Notes: generated by a model not told the origin, from the sequence alone. Positions 1 to 8,638 are shown, numbered from the stretch's first letter. The stretch is 12,251 nucleotides of DNA from Candidatus Latescibacterota bacterium (GCA_022825185.1 JAJDYK010000208.1:1-12251); one strand, 5' to 3'. A program made the numbers and translations.

Positions 1-1
1 G

Positions 2-1060
2 ACCGGCGACCCGAGCGTCTTCCCCGGCTGGGACGAGAACAACGACTTCATCTCGGATTTCAACCAGAACGACAACCGCTTCTTGAGCAACCTCATCCCG
101 GACTACGAGGAGCCGTTCCTGCGCCACAACGTCGATCGGCCCGAATTCCTCTTCGGCATCGACCTGAACAACAACCTGTGGGTTGATCGCTTTGAAAACG
201 ACGAACTGCCCGACTACCCCTACAAGAAAGATCACCAAGGGTACAACGCCTACGGCGGCGTCCACTTCACCCCAGAGCTGCGGCTGATGGTCGGCGTCTT
301 GCGCGAGGATCTCATTTCTTCCAACCAAAAAAACCACGCCAATTACGTCCTGCTGACCCTCGACCGCGACACCCCTGCTTGGGGTCGCTTCCGCGTCTTT
401 GAGATGCTCAAATCCACGACCGACGACATTGCCGACGACCTCTTGCAGTGGCTGCCCAACGCCAATATCCGCACCGGTGAACCGACCAAAGTCGAGGATC
501 CCCTCATCGCTCGCGACGCTTGGATCAACAGCCTGTGGGTCGGCCACGACTACAAGCTGCGCGGCCTGCTGACGGCCAATTACCTCAAATACGACTTGTA
601 CCACCAGCGGCTCAGCGCCAATGAGCGCGCACTGTTGGGCCTGCGCGAGCGCGACTTTTTCTTTGGCCTAATCAACAAAATCAGCTACCGCTTCGACTTT
701 GGGCACCTGTGGCTAGAGCCGCGCTGGAAAAGCGAGTACCGCCGCCAGAGCCGCGACCTAATTTCGGCCGACGAACGCACCGAACTGGCCGAGATCGGCG
801 GCTTCATCCTCGGCTTTCCCCTGCTCAGCCACACAACCTTGCTGAGCGGGCTAGAGCTGACCTTCCTCAACGACATGAAGCGCGATTCCAACGACTTCAA
901 CGGCCTAGTCTGGGCCTTGCAGTTGGCCAATATCTCCGATTATCTCGGCTACAAGGTCACGACCCATGCGGGCATGAAAATCGACCGCCGCCAGCCCCGG
1001 GACGAGGACGCCGTGATTATTAATCAGATCTTTATTTCGATCTACGCGGGCTTGCAGTAG
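2..1060 (+). CDS. Partial β-barrel-like envelope protein with calcium-binding-like motifs (3' part)
   Basis: The reading frame is open from the first bases of the window to the TAG at 1058-1060, so the gene starts upstream and 352 residues are visible. The TTG at 83 is internal and is not a real start. The N-terminal visible part has two Asp/Asn-rich segments (bases 32-106 and 161-217) with the pattern DxNN[DN]xxxDxx[QE]ND followed by a PDY motif, resembling thrombospondin-type-3 or dockerin-like calcium loops. The rest is rich in short alternating polar/hydrophobic stretches with aromatic residues (for example GLLTANYLKYDLYHQ and NQIFISIYAGLQ), as expected for transmembrane β-strands of an outer-membrane barrel. 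No known family was recognised with certainty. The outer-membrane location is inferred from this pattern only. The stop codon lies within a perfect palindrome. The next gene starts 67 bases downstream on the same strand. Confidence 0.7.
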   Translation, partial: TGDPSVFPGWDENNDFISDFNQNDNRFLSNLIPDYEEPFLRHNVDRPEFLFGIDLNNNLWVDRFENDELPDYPYKKDHQGYNAYGGVHFTPELRLMVGVLREDLISSNQKNHANYVLLTLDRDTPAWGRFRVFEMLKSTTDDIADDLLQWLPNANIRTGEPTKVEDPLIARDAWINSLWVGHDYKLRGLLTANYLKYDLYHQRLSANERALLGLRERDFFFGLINKISYRFDFGHLWLEPRWKSEYRRQSRDLISADERTELAEIGGFILGFPLLSHTTLLSGLELTFLNDMKRDSNDFNGLVWALQLANISDYLGYKVTTHAGMKIDRRQPRDEDAVIINQIFISIYAGLQ

Positions 1061-1085
1061 GGGGCGGTTTGAAACCGCCCCCTAC
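1057..1085. repeat. Perfect 29-nt palindrome overlapping a stop codon
   Basis: The arms GTAGGGGGCGGTTT (1057-1070) and AAACCGCCCCCTAC (1072-1085) are exact reverse complements around one central G at 1071. The left arm includes the TAG stop of the upstream gene. As RNA it would form a very stable hairpin, but no T-tract follows, so it is not a canonical intrinsic terminator. The GTAGGGG...CCCCTAC layout resembles short palindromic repeats dispersed between genes in many environmental genomes. Only one copy is seen in this window. Confidence 0.75.
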
Positions 1086-1127
1086 CCGGATGCGTAACAG
1101 TAGTTATGAATGATGTAAAATTGCTAC

Positions 1128-3341
1128 ATGACTAGACGCTGGATGTTCATGGGGGTGGTGGCCGTCTTCGCGCTCGCCCTCTCAGCGCGCCTGTACTACC
1201 TCCACGAAATACGCGCCAGCCCGCTTTTCACCGCGCCCGTCGTCGATGCCCGCACCTATGTCGAGGAAGCGCGCTACCTCAGCGAAGTCTCCTTTGCGGG
1301 TCGGCCCGCGCCCTTCTGGCAACCGCCGCTCTACCCCGTGCTACTCGGCGTCCTCTTCGCCCTCGCCGGGGACGACCTCTACCTGCCGCGACTCATCCAA
1401 GCTGTCATCGGCGCACTCGTCTGCGTTCTCATCTGTCTGTTGGGGTACCGGGTCTTTGGCGCGGGGATCGGGCTCGGCGCGGGTTTTGCCGCGGCGTTGT
1501 ACGGCCCCCTCATCTACTTTGGCGGCGAATTGCTGCCAACCTTGCTAGCCTGTTGCCTCAACTTACTCGTGCTATTGCTTGCAATCGGCGCGGACGGTTG
1601 GGGGCGCGCACTGGCAGCCGGTGTGCTACTGGGCTTGTCCGCGCTCGCCGTGGCCAACGTGCTGCTCTTCGCGCCCGTGCTGTTGGGCTATCTCTACTGG
1701 CGGCAGCGACAGCTCCGCCCGCCGGTTCTCCTGCTCTTGGGCTGTGCGCTGGTCATCGCGCCGGTCGCGTATCGCAACTGGGCGGTCGGCGGCGATCTAG
1801 TGCTCATCTCGCACAACGCAGGCATCAACTTTTACATCGGCAACAACGCCGACTACGCGCAAACGACCCGCATCCGCCCGGGGCGGGATTGGGCTGAACT
1901 GGTAGAAATGCCCGAGCGCCGCGCCGGCATTGAGCAGCCTTCGGCCAAGTCGCGCTATTTTTTCAACCAATCTTGGCAATACATAACCTCCGCGCCACTC
2001 GATTTCGCGGGCTTGCTGGCCTACAAGGGCTACCTATTCCTGCGCGGCGACGAAATCCCGCGCAATCGCGACCTCTACTTCGCCCGCAACGACTCTTCGC
2101 TTCTGTCGATCCTGCTGTGGAAAAAAGGGCTGGCGTTTCCCTTTGGTTTGATCGCCCCGCTGGCGCTCTTGGGACTTTTCGCCTTTCTGCGGACCTCTGA
2201 GTCTCCCGAAGGGCGCTTGCTAGCGCTCTTTGTGGCTTGCTACGCGCTTTCCGTAATCCTGTTTTTCGTCACCGGGCGCTATCGTCTGCCGGCCGTGCCC
2301 GTGCTGTTGCTGTTTGCGACTTGTGGGGTGCGTGTCCTGTGGCAGCAGCCTTGGCCCGCGCTCGCGCCCGTTGCTGCGCTCTTGGTCTTTTGCAATGTGG
2401 CCACAGGCGCGATGGACCTCGAAGGCGATGCCCACGAGCACTACTATCTCGGCTACGCGTACGAGGAACGGGACATGCCAGCCCACGCTGCTCGCCACTA
2501 CCGCCACGCCATTGCTCGCGATTCCACTTTCGCCGAGCCACTCCTTGCACTCGCGGCGCTCCACGGCGAGTCCGAGCGCTACGGCAAGGCCATTGAATTC
2601 TATCGGCGCTACCTTAAGACGCAGCCCCACGACGTGGATGTGCGCTTTCTCCTCGGCCACACTGCGCTGCTCGCTCGGCGCTACGACTCGGCCGCGGCCG
2701 CGTACTCCGAGGTTGCAGCGGCGCGCCCCAACTGGGCAGCCGCGCACGGCGGCCTTGGCTACGCCCTCCTAATGGCAGACCAACCCCAACGCGCCGCCCA
2801 AGCGTATAGCCGCACGCTCAAACTGAACCCAGACTCAACGCTCGTGCGCTATCAACTGGCCCGCCTGTACGCGGAGCAGGGACAAAACCGCGAGGCCATT
2901 GCCGAATTAGAGCAACTCGTGCAGCGCGAGCCGCACGTGCCCGAGTATCCAACCCGCCTCGCCGACTTGCTCATCCAACTTGAACAAGGGACGGGCATGG
3001 CCCTCGGGCAGACGGACCGGCTAGCGAAGGCCGAGAAACTCTTGCGCCGCGCCATTGCGCTCGATGCCAAGGTCGCGCATCCCCATTGGAGCTTGGGCAT
3101 GCTCTACGCCCGCCAAGGGCGCTATGCCGAGGCCGTGCCCCTGTTTGAGCACTTGCTCCAAATTGCTCCGCGCGACTATCAGGCTCATCTGTTCCTCGGG
3201 CACCTCTACCAACGCACTGGACGCCAAGCCGACGCAGAGGCCCAATTTGCGGCCTTTAGGCGCAGCCAGCGCGCTTACCGCATGGAAAAGGTGGCGCGGC
3301 GGGAAATGGAAGCCCAGATCGAACAAATTTTCGGCGGTTGA
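1128..3341 (+). CDS. GT39/GT-C family membrane glycosyltransferase with C-terminal TPR domain
   Basis: This 737-aa protein is probably an inner-membrane glycosyltransferase that uses lipid-linked sugar donors, like ArnT/PMT relatives. Residues 1-425 hold about ten hydrophobic segments. The first is followed by an acidic loop with D40 (VVDARTY), in the position of the GT-C catalytic or metal-binding acidic residue. Other family-like blocks are FWQPPLYPVLLG (63-74), a conserved-looking loop SHNAGINFYIGNN (228-240) and FFVTGRYRLPAVPVLL (379-394). Residues from about 436 to 720 are tandem TPR units (for example AIEFYRRYLKTQP and AEAVPLFEHLLQIAP), about seven in all, with one irregular insertion near 615-630. 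No Shine-Dalgarno is seen before the ATG; the chosen start is followed by RR and a membrane segment, fitting a signal anchor. A TAAAAT box at 1116-1121 is so close that the mRNA could be nearly leaderless. The stop is 21 bases before the next gene, in the same frame, suggesting an operon. The acceptor is unknown. Confidence 0.85.
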   Translation: MTRRWMFMGVVAVFALALSARLYYLHEIRASPLFTAPVVDARTYVEEARYLSEVSFAGRPAPFWQPPLYPVLLGVLFALAGDDLYLPRLIQAVIGALVCVLICLLGYRVFGAGIGLGAGFAAALYGPLIYFGGELLPTLLACCLNLLVLLLAIGADGWGRALAAGVLLGLSALAVANVLLFAPVLLGYLYWRQRQLRPPVLLLLGCALVIAPVAYRNWAVGGDLVLISHNAGINFYIGNNADYAQTTRIRPGRDWAELVEMPERRAGIEQPSAKSRYFFNQSWQYITSAPLDFAGLLAYKGYLFLRGDEIPRNRDLYFARNDSSLLSILLWKKGLAFPFGLIAPLALLGLFAFLRTSESPEGRLLALFVACYALSVILFFVTGRYRLPAVPVLLLFATCGVRVLWQQPWPALAPVAALLVFCNVATGAMDLEGDAHEHYYLGYAYEERDMPAHAARHYRHAIARDSTFAEPLLALAALHGESERYGKAIEFYRRYLKTQPHDVDVRFLLGHTALLARRYDSAAAAYSEVAAARPNWAAAHGGLGYALLMADQPQRAAQAYSRTLKLNPDSTLVRYQLARLYAEQGQNREAIAELEQLVQREPHVPEYPTRLADLLIQLEQGTGMALGQTDRLAKAEKLLRRAIALDAKVAHPHWSLGMLYARQGRYAEAVPLFEHLLQIAPRDYQAHLFLGHLYQRTGRQADAEAQFAAFRRSQRAYRMEKVARREMEAQIEQIFGG

Positions 3342-3362
3342 TCCGCAGAAAGCGACTTATCT

Positions 3363-6300
3363 ATGCAATACGCGAGCCGCTGGGCCGTTTTTGGGCTGTT
3401 CTTTTTTTCTGGAGCCTGTGCCCTCATCTATCAAATCACTTGGATGCGGCTCTTCCGGCTCGCGATGGGCAATACGGTCTTCACCTCGGCTACGGTGTTG
3501 ACCGCGTTTATGGCCGGACTGGCGCTGGGCAGTTGGGTGGCCGGACGCCTCGCCGACCGCACGGGCCGACCCCTGCGCGCGTATGCCTATCTAGAAGTGC
3601 TCATCGGCCTTTGCGGCTTGGCCATGACGCCGGCCTTCAATGCCCTTGAGCCGGTCTATGGCTGGCTCTATCACGGGCTAGATGGAACCGGCATCTGGCT
3701 CGGCGTGGGACGCTTCCTCGTGTCGGCGGCCCTGTTGGCACTGCCCACTACGCTGATGGGCGCAACACTGCCGCTTCTGAGCCGCTTTACGACCCAACGG
3801 CTAGAGAGCATGGGGCGCGACTTGGGGAGGCTCTACGCGCTCAATACCCTCGGGGCTGCACTGGGAGCCGCGCTGACGGGGTTCCTGTTGGTACCTGCCC
3901 TCGGGGTGCAGACTACGCTGTGGGCGGCGGCCGCGGCCAATTTGCTCATCGGCGCGCTGGCCTTTGCCCTCCCCGATGCGTCAAGCGCCAGTGCGCCAGC
4001 GGACGAGCCTGCGCCAAGCCGTGGCGACATGGCCGCGCTCTGGGCACTGGGGCTGACGGGCTTTGCCTCCATGATCTACGAGGTGAGCTGGACGCGCACC
4101 CTCTCACTGCTCATCGGCTCCTCGGTGTATGCGTTTACCTTGATGCTGGTGGCCTTTATCTGCGGGCTGGGGCTGGGCAGTATGGTGCTGGCTGGGTGGA
4201 TCGACCGCCGCGCGCGGCTCTTTCGCACTCTCGCCCTCTTGGAGCTAGCCGTCGGCCTAACAGCTCTGCTGGTTGAGCCGCTCTTTGGCCTGCTGCCCCT
4301 CGCGGTCGTCGAATTGGTCAATCGCTATGCCGGCTCCTTTGGGTTGCTGCATCTGAGCGAATTTCTCATGGCCTTCGGCCTCATGTTCCTGCCGACTTTT
4401 GCGGCTGGCGGCATCTTCCCAGCCGCGGCCAAGCTCTACACTCGCCACCTCGCCACAGTGGGCAAATCGGTCGGCGATGCGTACGCAGCCAACACGCTCG
4501 GGGCCGTGCTGGGAGCCTTTGCCGGGGGCTTCCTCTTAATCCCGCTCATTGGGGTGCAGGCGAGCATTCTCGCGGCCACCACCCTCAACATAGGACTAGG
4601 AATCTACTTCCTCTGGCGCGACGGCCTGCTCAGCCGTCCACTATTCCGCGTGTTGGCACCCGGCCTGCTGCTCTTGCCCCTAGCGGTTTCGCGTCTCCCC
4701 GCTTGGGACGTGGCCCTGCTCAACAGCGCCCCGTACCTCTACGCCGGGCAGTACCAGAGCGCGGCCCGCCTCGCCGGGCAAGGCGTGGCCCACGCCATTG
4801 GGCAAGGTCGCCGCTTGCTCTATGCTGAAGAAGGCATGACCGCGACGGTGACCGTGTGGGACTTGCGCGGCGAGCGTTTCATGCGGGTCAATGGCAAGGT
4901 AGTAGCCTCGTCGCAGGGCAAGGACTTGCGTTCGCATTCGCTTTTGGCGCATCTGCCGCTGCTGTTGCACGAGGATCCTCAACAAGTATTGATAATCGGC
5001 CTCGGCTGCGGCATCAGCTTGGGCGCGGCCCAGCGCCACCCGGTCGCGGCCATCGACTGCGTCGAACTGTCGCCCGAGGTCGTAGAGGCGACCGAACTCT
5101 TTAGCGAGGTCAACCAAGACGCACTCGCCGACCCGCGCACGCGGATGATCGTCGGCGACGGCCGCAACCACCTCGCGCTTGCTGAAGACCGCTACGACGT
5201 CATCATCTCGCAGCCTTCGAGCTTGTGGATTGCCGGCATGGCCGATCTGTTCACCCGCGAATTTTTCCACGACTGTCGCCAAAAGCTCGCGCCCGGGGGC
5301 TTAGTCGGCGTTTGGCTCCAAGCCTACGCGCTAGAGCCGGAAGATGTGCAAACCATTGTCGCCACCTTTGCCGACGCCTTCCCGCACGTGGCCATGTGGG
5401 AGCTGATGCCTGGGATTGACTACCTGCTCGTCGGCTCGACCGCGCCAGTGGAAGTGGGATTGGACCGACTCGCAACGCGCTTGGAACGGCCCGGCGTGCA
5501 GCGCGACTTGGCGCGCAGTGGCGGGGGCGACGCACTTGACTTGCTCTGCTCTTATGTCATGGGAGATCAAGGGATCCAAAAGCTGGCCGGCGACGCTCCG
5601 CTCAACACCGACGACAATGCCCAGCTAGAATTTGCGGCTCCGAGGGGTCTATACCGCGACCTGAGCCGCGGCCGTGGGCTGTTTTCCCTCGCCGATCTAG
5701 CGGCTGTCCGCCGCGCCGATTTGGGCTTTGTGCATCCGACCGCGACGCCACAGCTAGCGTGCGCTTGGACGGCGCGCCACCTCGCACTCGAAGGGCTGAT
5801 ACGCGAGCGGCGCGGCGAGTACTCCGAAGCCCTCGCGCAGATGGGCAAGGCCGCTCGGCTGCGGCCCGAAGATATAGAAGTGCGGCGCGTCTTTCCCGAA
5901 CTGAGCTTCAAACTGGCCGAAGACGCCATCCGCCGGGGCCGCTTCCAACAGGCCGTGCGCCTGTACGACGGGTTGCTCGCCGCGCTGCCCGACCACTCCG
6001 TGGGACACTACCGCAAGGGCGAGTTGCACGAACACCTGCGACAATGGGACGCTGCGGCCGCGGCCTATCAGCGCACAACCGAACTAGCCCCGACCTTTGT
6101 CGCCGCCCACCTGCGCCTCGGGGCCATCCACACCCGCAACCGCGCCTTCGATCAGGCCGCCGCAACCTACCGCCTCGGTCTAGCGGCCCTGCCCGAACAC
6201 CTCGGGCTACTCAACAACCTCGGCACCACGCTCCTGATGCAGGAGCGCTTTGCCGAAGGCTTGCGCGTCTTTCGCCAAGCCCTAGCCATAGATTCCACAG

Positions 6301-6545
6301 ACGCCCGCGTGTGGAACAACCTCGGCACGGCCTTTCTAAAGCAGCGGCAGTTTGCCGAGGCGCAGCACTATTTGGCGGGAGCGGTACAGCGGCGGCCCGA
6401 GGACGCGACCTTGCTTCTCAAACTAGCCGATGCCCACGGGAGAGCAGGCGACCTAAAACAGGCGCGCCGAGCACTGGAGCAAGCCCGGCAACTCGCACCT
6501 GACGATCCACGGATACAAAAGCGATTAGAGAGATTGGGGCGTTAG
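3363..6545 (+). CDS. Fused MFS-like / spermidine-synthase-like protein with C-terminal TPR domain
   Basis: This 1060-aa protein has three parts. Residues 1-445 are a polytopic membrane region with an internal duplication: ALIYQITWMRL (20-30) matches SMIYEVSWTRT (236-246), and NTLGAALGA (161-169) matches NTLGAVLGA (377-385). Residues about 455-760 are a SpeE-type Rossmann domain with a leading β-hairpin segment (FMRVNGKVVASSQGKD, 506-521). It has the nucleotide-binding glycine motif GLGCG (546-550), acidic E568, D599 in VGDGRNH, and a closing PLNTDDNAQLEF block near 745-756. Residues about 797-1060 are roughly seven TPR units. The position of the catalytic Asp of true aminopropyltransferases is occupied by Q617-P-S in DVIISQPSS, so polyamine synthesis is unlikely; the true substrate is unknown. 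It starts 21 bases after the glycosyltransferase gene in the same frame, with no clear Shine-Dalgarno, suggesting coupled expression. Its TAG overlaps the stop of the convergent gene. Confidence 0.88.
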   Translation: MQYASRWAVFGLFFFSGACALIYQITWMRLFRLAMGNTVFTSATVLTAFMAGLALGSWVAGRLADRTGRPLRAYAYLEVLIGLCGLAMTPAFNALEPVYGWLYHGLDGTGIWLGVGRFLVSAALLALPTTLMGATLPLLSRFTTQRLESMGRDLGRLYALNTLGAALGAALTGFLLVPALGVQTTLWAAAAANLLIGALAFALPDASSASAPADEPAPSRGDMAALWALGLTGFASMIYEVSWTRTLSLLIGSSVYAFTLMLVAFICGLGLGSMVLAGWIDRRARLFRTLALLELAVGLTALLVEPLFGLLPLAVVELVNRYAGSFGLLHLSEFLMAFGLMFLPTFAAGGIFPAAAKLYTRHLATVGKSVGDAYAANTLGAVLGAFAGGFLLIPLIGVQASILAATTLNIGLGIYFLWRDGLLSRPLFRVLAPGLLLLPLAVSRLPAWDVALLNSAPYLYAGQYQSAARLAGQGVAHAIGQGRRLLYAEEGMTATVTVWDLRGERFMRVNGKVVASSQGKDLRSHSLLAHLPLLLHEDPQQVLIIGLGCGISLGAAQRHPVAAIDCVELSPEVVEATELFSEVNQDALADPRTRMIVGDGRNHLALAEDRYDVIISQPSSLWIAGMADLFTREFFHDCRQKLAPGGLVGVWLQAYALEPEDVQTIVATFADAFPHVAMWELMPGIDYLLVGSTAPVEVGLDRLATRLERPGVQRDLARSGGGDALDLLCSYVMGDQGIQKLAGDAPLNTDDNAQLEFAAPRGLYRDLSRGRGLFSLADLAAVRRADLGFVHPTATPQLACAWTARHLALEGLIRERRGEYSEALAQMGKAARLRPEDIEVRRVFPELSFKLAEDAIRRGRFQQAVRLYDGLLAALPDHSVGHYRKGELHEHLRQWDAAAAAYQRTTELAPTFVAAHLRLGAIHTRNRAFDQAAATYRLGLAALPEHLGLLNNLGTTLLMQERFAEGLRVFRQALAIDSTDARVWNNLGTAFLKQRQFAEAQHYLAGAVQRRPEDATLLLKLADAHGRAGDLKQARRALEQARQLAPDDPRIQKRLERLGR

Positions 6546-8632
6546 TACGCAACCGCTACCACGCGACTCTGCTGGGCGTCGCCCGAATCCCCAGAGACAA
6601 AGACGCGAGCCATGTACAAGCCCGGAGGAACTAGCTGGCCTTGGTCATTGCGACCATCCCACACTTTGTCTGTGTAGCGACCGTTGGCCTCTTCGCCGTC
6701 AAAAAGGACGCGCACGCGTCGGCCGCTCAAGTCGTAGAGCACGACTTCGACCGGTCGTGGGGAGCTCAGCGCCAGCAGGTTGTAGTGAATGATCGCCTCG
6801 TCGTTGATGCCGTCGCCATTGGGAGTAAAGGGGTTGGGCGCAGCCTGCACTTCGCCCAAGATCTGCCCTTCGGCCAATACGGATGGGCTGAGCACCGTGG
6901 TACCGGAAAAGGCGTCCTCGTCCCCTGCGCCCAAAAAGGCTACATTGCCTGGGTCAATGACTTGGGCGGCACCCGGCTCGGTCGTCAGCCGCGCCGCCGC
7001 GGTGAAGTTGGTGCTGTACGTCAGCACGTTGGTCTGGAAGCGAACATGCACCTGCGTCTGGTCGTCGGTCACCACGGGGAAGCGCACGGCAAAGCGGTCG
7101 TCGGCAACTTCGGCAATGGCGAACTCCTCGCCGGCCGCGTCAAGGCTGGCGAATTGGTGCTCGGCCACAACCGCGCCAGCGCCATCAATAATCTGCACCG
7201 CGTCGATACTCGACACTCGCGCTGGCGTATCGATCTCAATGGTGTCGAAGCCGCGCAGGCCGTCCGTGCCCATAGCGGCGCGCACGGCAAAAGTAAAGGG
7301 CACTTCCTCAGACACCTCTACCTCGCGCGGAAAAACCTCGCCGACCAAGGCGTCGGCAAACGGCGGCGTCAACAAGTCGAAGCTCAGCGACTTGATCACC
7401 CGCGCGGCCTCTAGGTCACTGCTATTAAAAACGACCTCAAACTGCATGTAGCGACGCGGACTGGGCGAGACAATGGGTAGGCCCGGACCGTTGGCCGCAT
7501 CCGCCGGATAAGGCGTGCTAAAAGGACTCCAATTGATCAGGTCGTCGGTCACGGCTCCGGCCATCCACTCACGGCCCGCAGCGTCGGTAATGGGCGTCTG
7601 ACCCGCCTTTTGGGGAAATTTCCGATACTCGGCTAGGCCCATCTCCTCTCCGGGGTTTTCCAGCGAAAAAGGAATGTCCTCGGCGTCTTGCTTGCCGCGC
7701 AGCCGACGGGTGTACACAAAAGGCGAGGTGTCCGTGCCCGTGCGCGTGCGGATCTGCGCGCTGGAAAAGCGCGGATCGCCCAACACCTCTTCCACCCAGC
7801 GCAGGGTGCCCCATACAGCGGGTTGCCCGGCGTCGAAAATGTCCGACACATATTGAGCCCGCGACAGGAAACCCTTGCCGAAAATCTCGATCTCGTCGAT
7901 CTCAAAATCTACCGGCGAAGTAGCTCGCAAGCGCAGGTGCTGGACGTAGCGCGGCGGGTCGAGCGGCACGTCGATAACCGCGACTTGGTTGTCGGTTTCG
8001 GCGATCAGCGGCCTCCAGATAGGCGTGTTCTCGCTAGTCAGGTTCAGGCCGTCGTTGGTAAAAAGCTCATACGCCCGCAGGTAGTCGTTTTGGAAGGGGG
8101 TCGAGGGCGAGGGCACGACCGTGTTGCGCGGATAGATGCGGATGCGCTCCACCCCAAAGCGCGCCCCTAAGTTGAGCAGTACTAGGATGCCGAGAGAATT
8201 CTGATTCTTGCGCTCAAAGGCCAATAGCTCGCCGCCCGGATCGTCCGAGAGTAACTCCTTTAACATCATCTCCAAATCGAGCGGCTTGAACGTGCCGCTG
8301 AAGTCGAAGACATTGGGCGAATCAATGTCGCCGCCGCGCTCGATGGTACCGACAGCCACGTTCTCCCCCTCGGCAATGCGCAGAGGCAGGATGCTGTGGG
8401 AAAAGTCGTCGCGGGCGAATTCGATTAAGTCGCCGGGTGCGTTGCCCACTAGCAGGTTGTTGGGGTCTAAGGGCGAGCGGTGCTCGGCGTCAATGGTGGT
8501 GACGACGGCCTCGCCTTCACCCTGCCAGTCCAAGTCGCCGCCCTCCCCAATCGAAACCGTGTCGAGAGCCCAACTTCCGCTCGACAGCCAGAGCACTAAG
8601 ACGAGGCCGACCGCGGCACAATGCGCTTTCAT
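6542..8632 (-). CDS. Secreted surface protein with TPNGDG / FlgD-Ig-like C-terminal domain (paralogue A)
   Basis: The start at 8632 is chosen because a GGAGG (8643-8639) lies 6 bases upstream; an ATG at 8659 would add nine residues but has no such site. The 696-aa product begins with a signal peptide (MKAHCAAVGLVLVLWLSSGSWA, likely cleaved before LDT). The middle is β-rich: a discoidin-like stretch ending FEIDEIEIFGKGF (243-255), a DIFDAGQPAVWGTLRW block (264-279), and an SPSPRRYMQFEVVF block (389-402). The C-terminus carries NPFTPNGDGIND (600-611), then LYDLSGRRVRVL and WDGRNDQGQLVPPGLY, a layout like FlgD Ig-like and type IX secretion C-terminal domains, ending VVAVAY. It is a clear paralogue of the divergent gene at 8778. 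The mature protein has no cysteine. A role as exported surface or extracellular protein is inferred; the ligand is unknown. Its TAA overlaps the stop of the convergent upstream operon. Confidence 0.82.
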   Translation of the reverse strand: MKAHCAAVGLVLVLWLSSGSWALDTVSIGEGGDLDWQGEGEAVVTTIDAEHRSPLDPNNLLVGNAPGDLIEFARDDFSHSILPLRIAEGENVAVGTIERGGDIDSPNVFDFSGTFKPLDLEMMLKELLSDDPGGELLAFERKNQNSLGILVLLNLGARFGVERIRIYPRNTVVPSPSTPFQNDYLRAYELFTNDGLNLTSENTPIWRPLIAETDNQVAVIDVPLDPPRYVQHLRLRATSPVDFEIDEIEIFGKGFLSRAQYVSDIFDAGQPAVWGTLRWVEEVLGDPRFSSAQIRTRTGTDTSPFVYTRRLRGKQDAEDIPFSLENPGEEMGLAEYRKFPQKAGQTPITDAAGREWMAGAVTDDLINWSPFSTPYPADAANGPGLPIVSPSPRRYMQFEVVFNSSDLEAARVIKSLSFDLLTPPFADALVGEVFPREVEVSEEVPFTFAVRAAMGTDGLRGFDTIEIDTPARVSSIDAVQIIDGAGAVVAEHQFASLDAAGEEFAIAEVADDRFAVRFPVVTDDQTQVHVRFQTNVLTYSTNFTAAARLTTEPGAAQVIDPGNVAFLGAGDEDAFSGTTVLSPSVLAEGQILGEVQAAPNPFTPNGDGINDEAIIHYNLLALSSPRPVEVVLYDLSGRRVRVLFDGEEANGRYTDKVWDGRNDQGQLVPPGLYMARVFVSGDSGDAQQSRVVAVAY

Positions 8633-8638
8633 GTCCAT

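Noticed and set aside
83..85. TTG at 83 as start of the first gene
   Set aside because: The frame is open to the window edge and the preceding residues belong to the same Asp/Asn-rich motif.
1061..1085. Palindrome after the first gene as an intrinsic terminator
   Set aside because: The hairpin is strong but is followed by CCGGATGCG, not a T-tract, so it is recorded as a repeat.
3402..3408. T7 run near the 5' end of the SpeE-like fusion gene as a slippage site
   Set aside because: Seven T encoding consecutive Phe codons in a membrane helix is unremarkable and there is no alternative-frame product of interest.
4680..5282. A 200-residue minus-strand open frame inside the SpeE-like fusion gene
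   Set aside because: It lies fully within the MFS/SpeE coding region, shows no family motif and is explained by the GC-rich codon pattern of the real gene.
6641..7451. Long open frames on the plus strand opposite the paralogue A gene
   Set aside because: They are antisense to a well-supported coding gene with signal peptide and recognisable domains, have low-complexity basic or Ser-rich products and no ribosome site.
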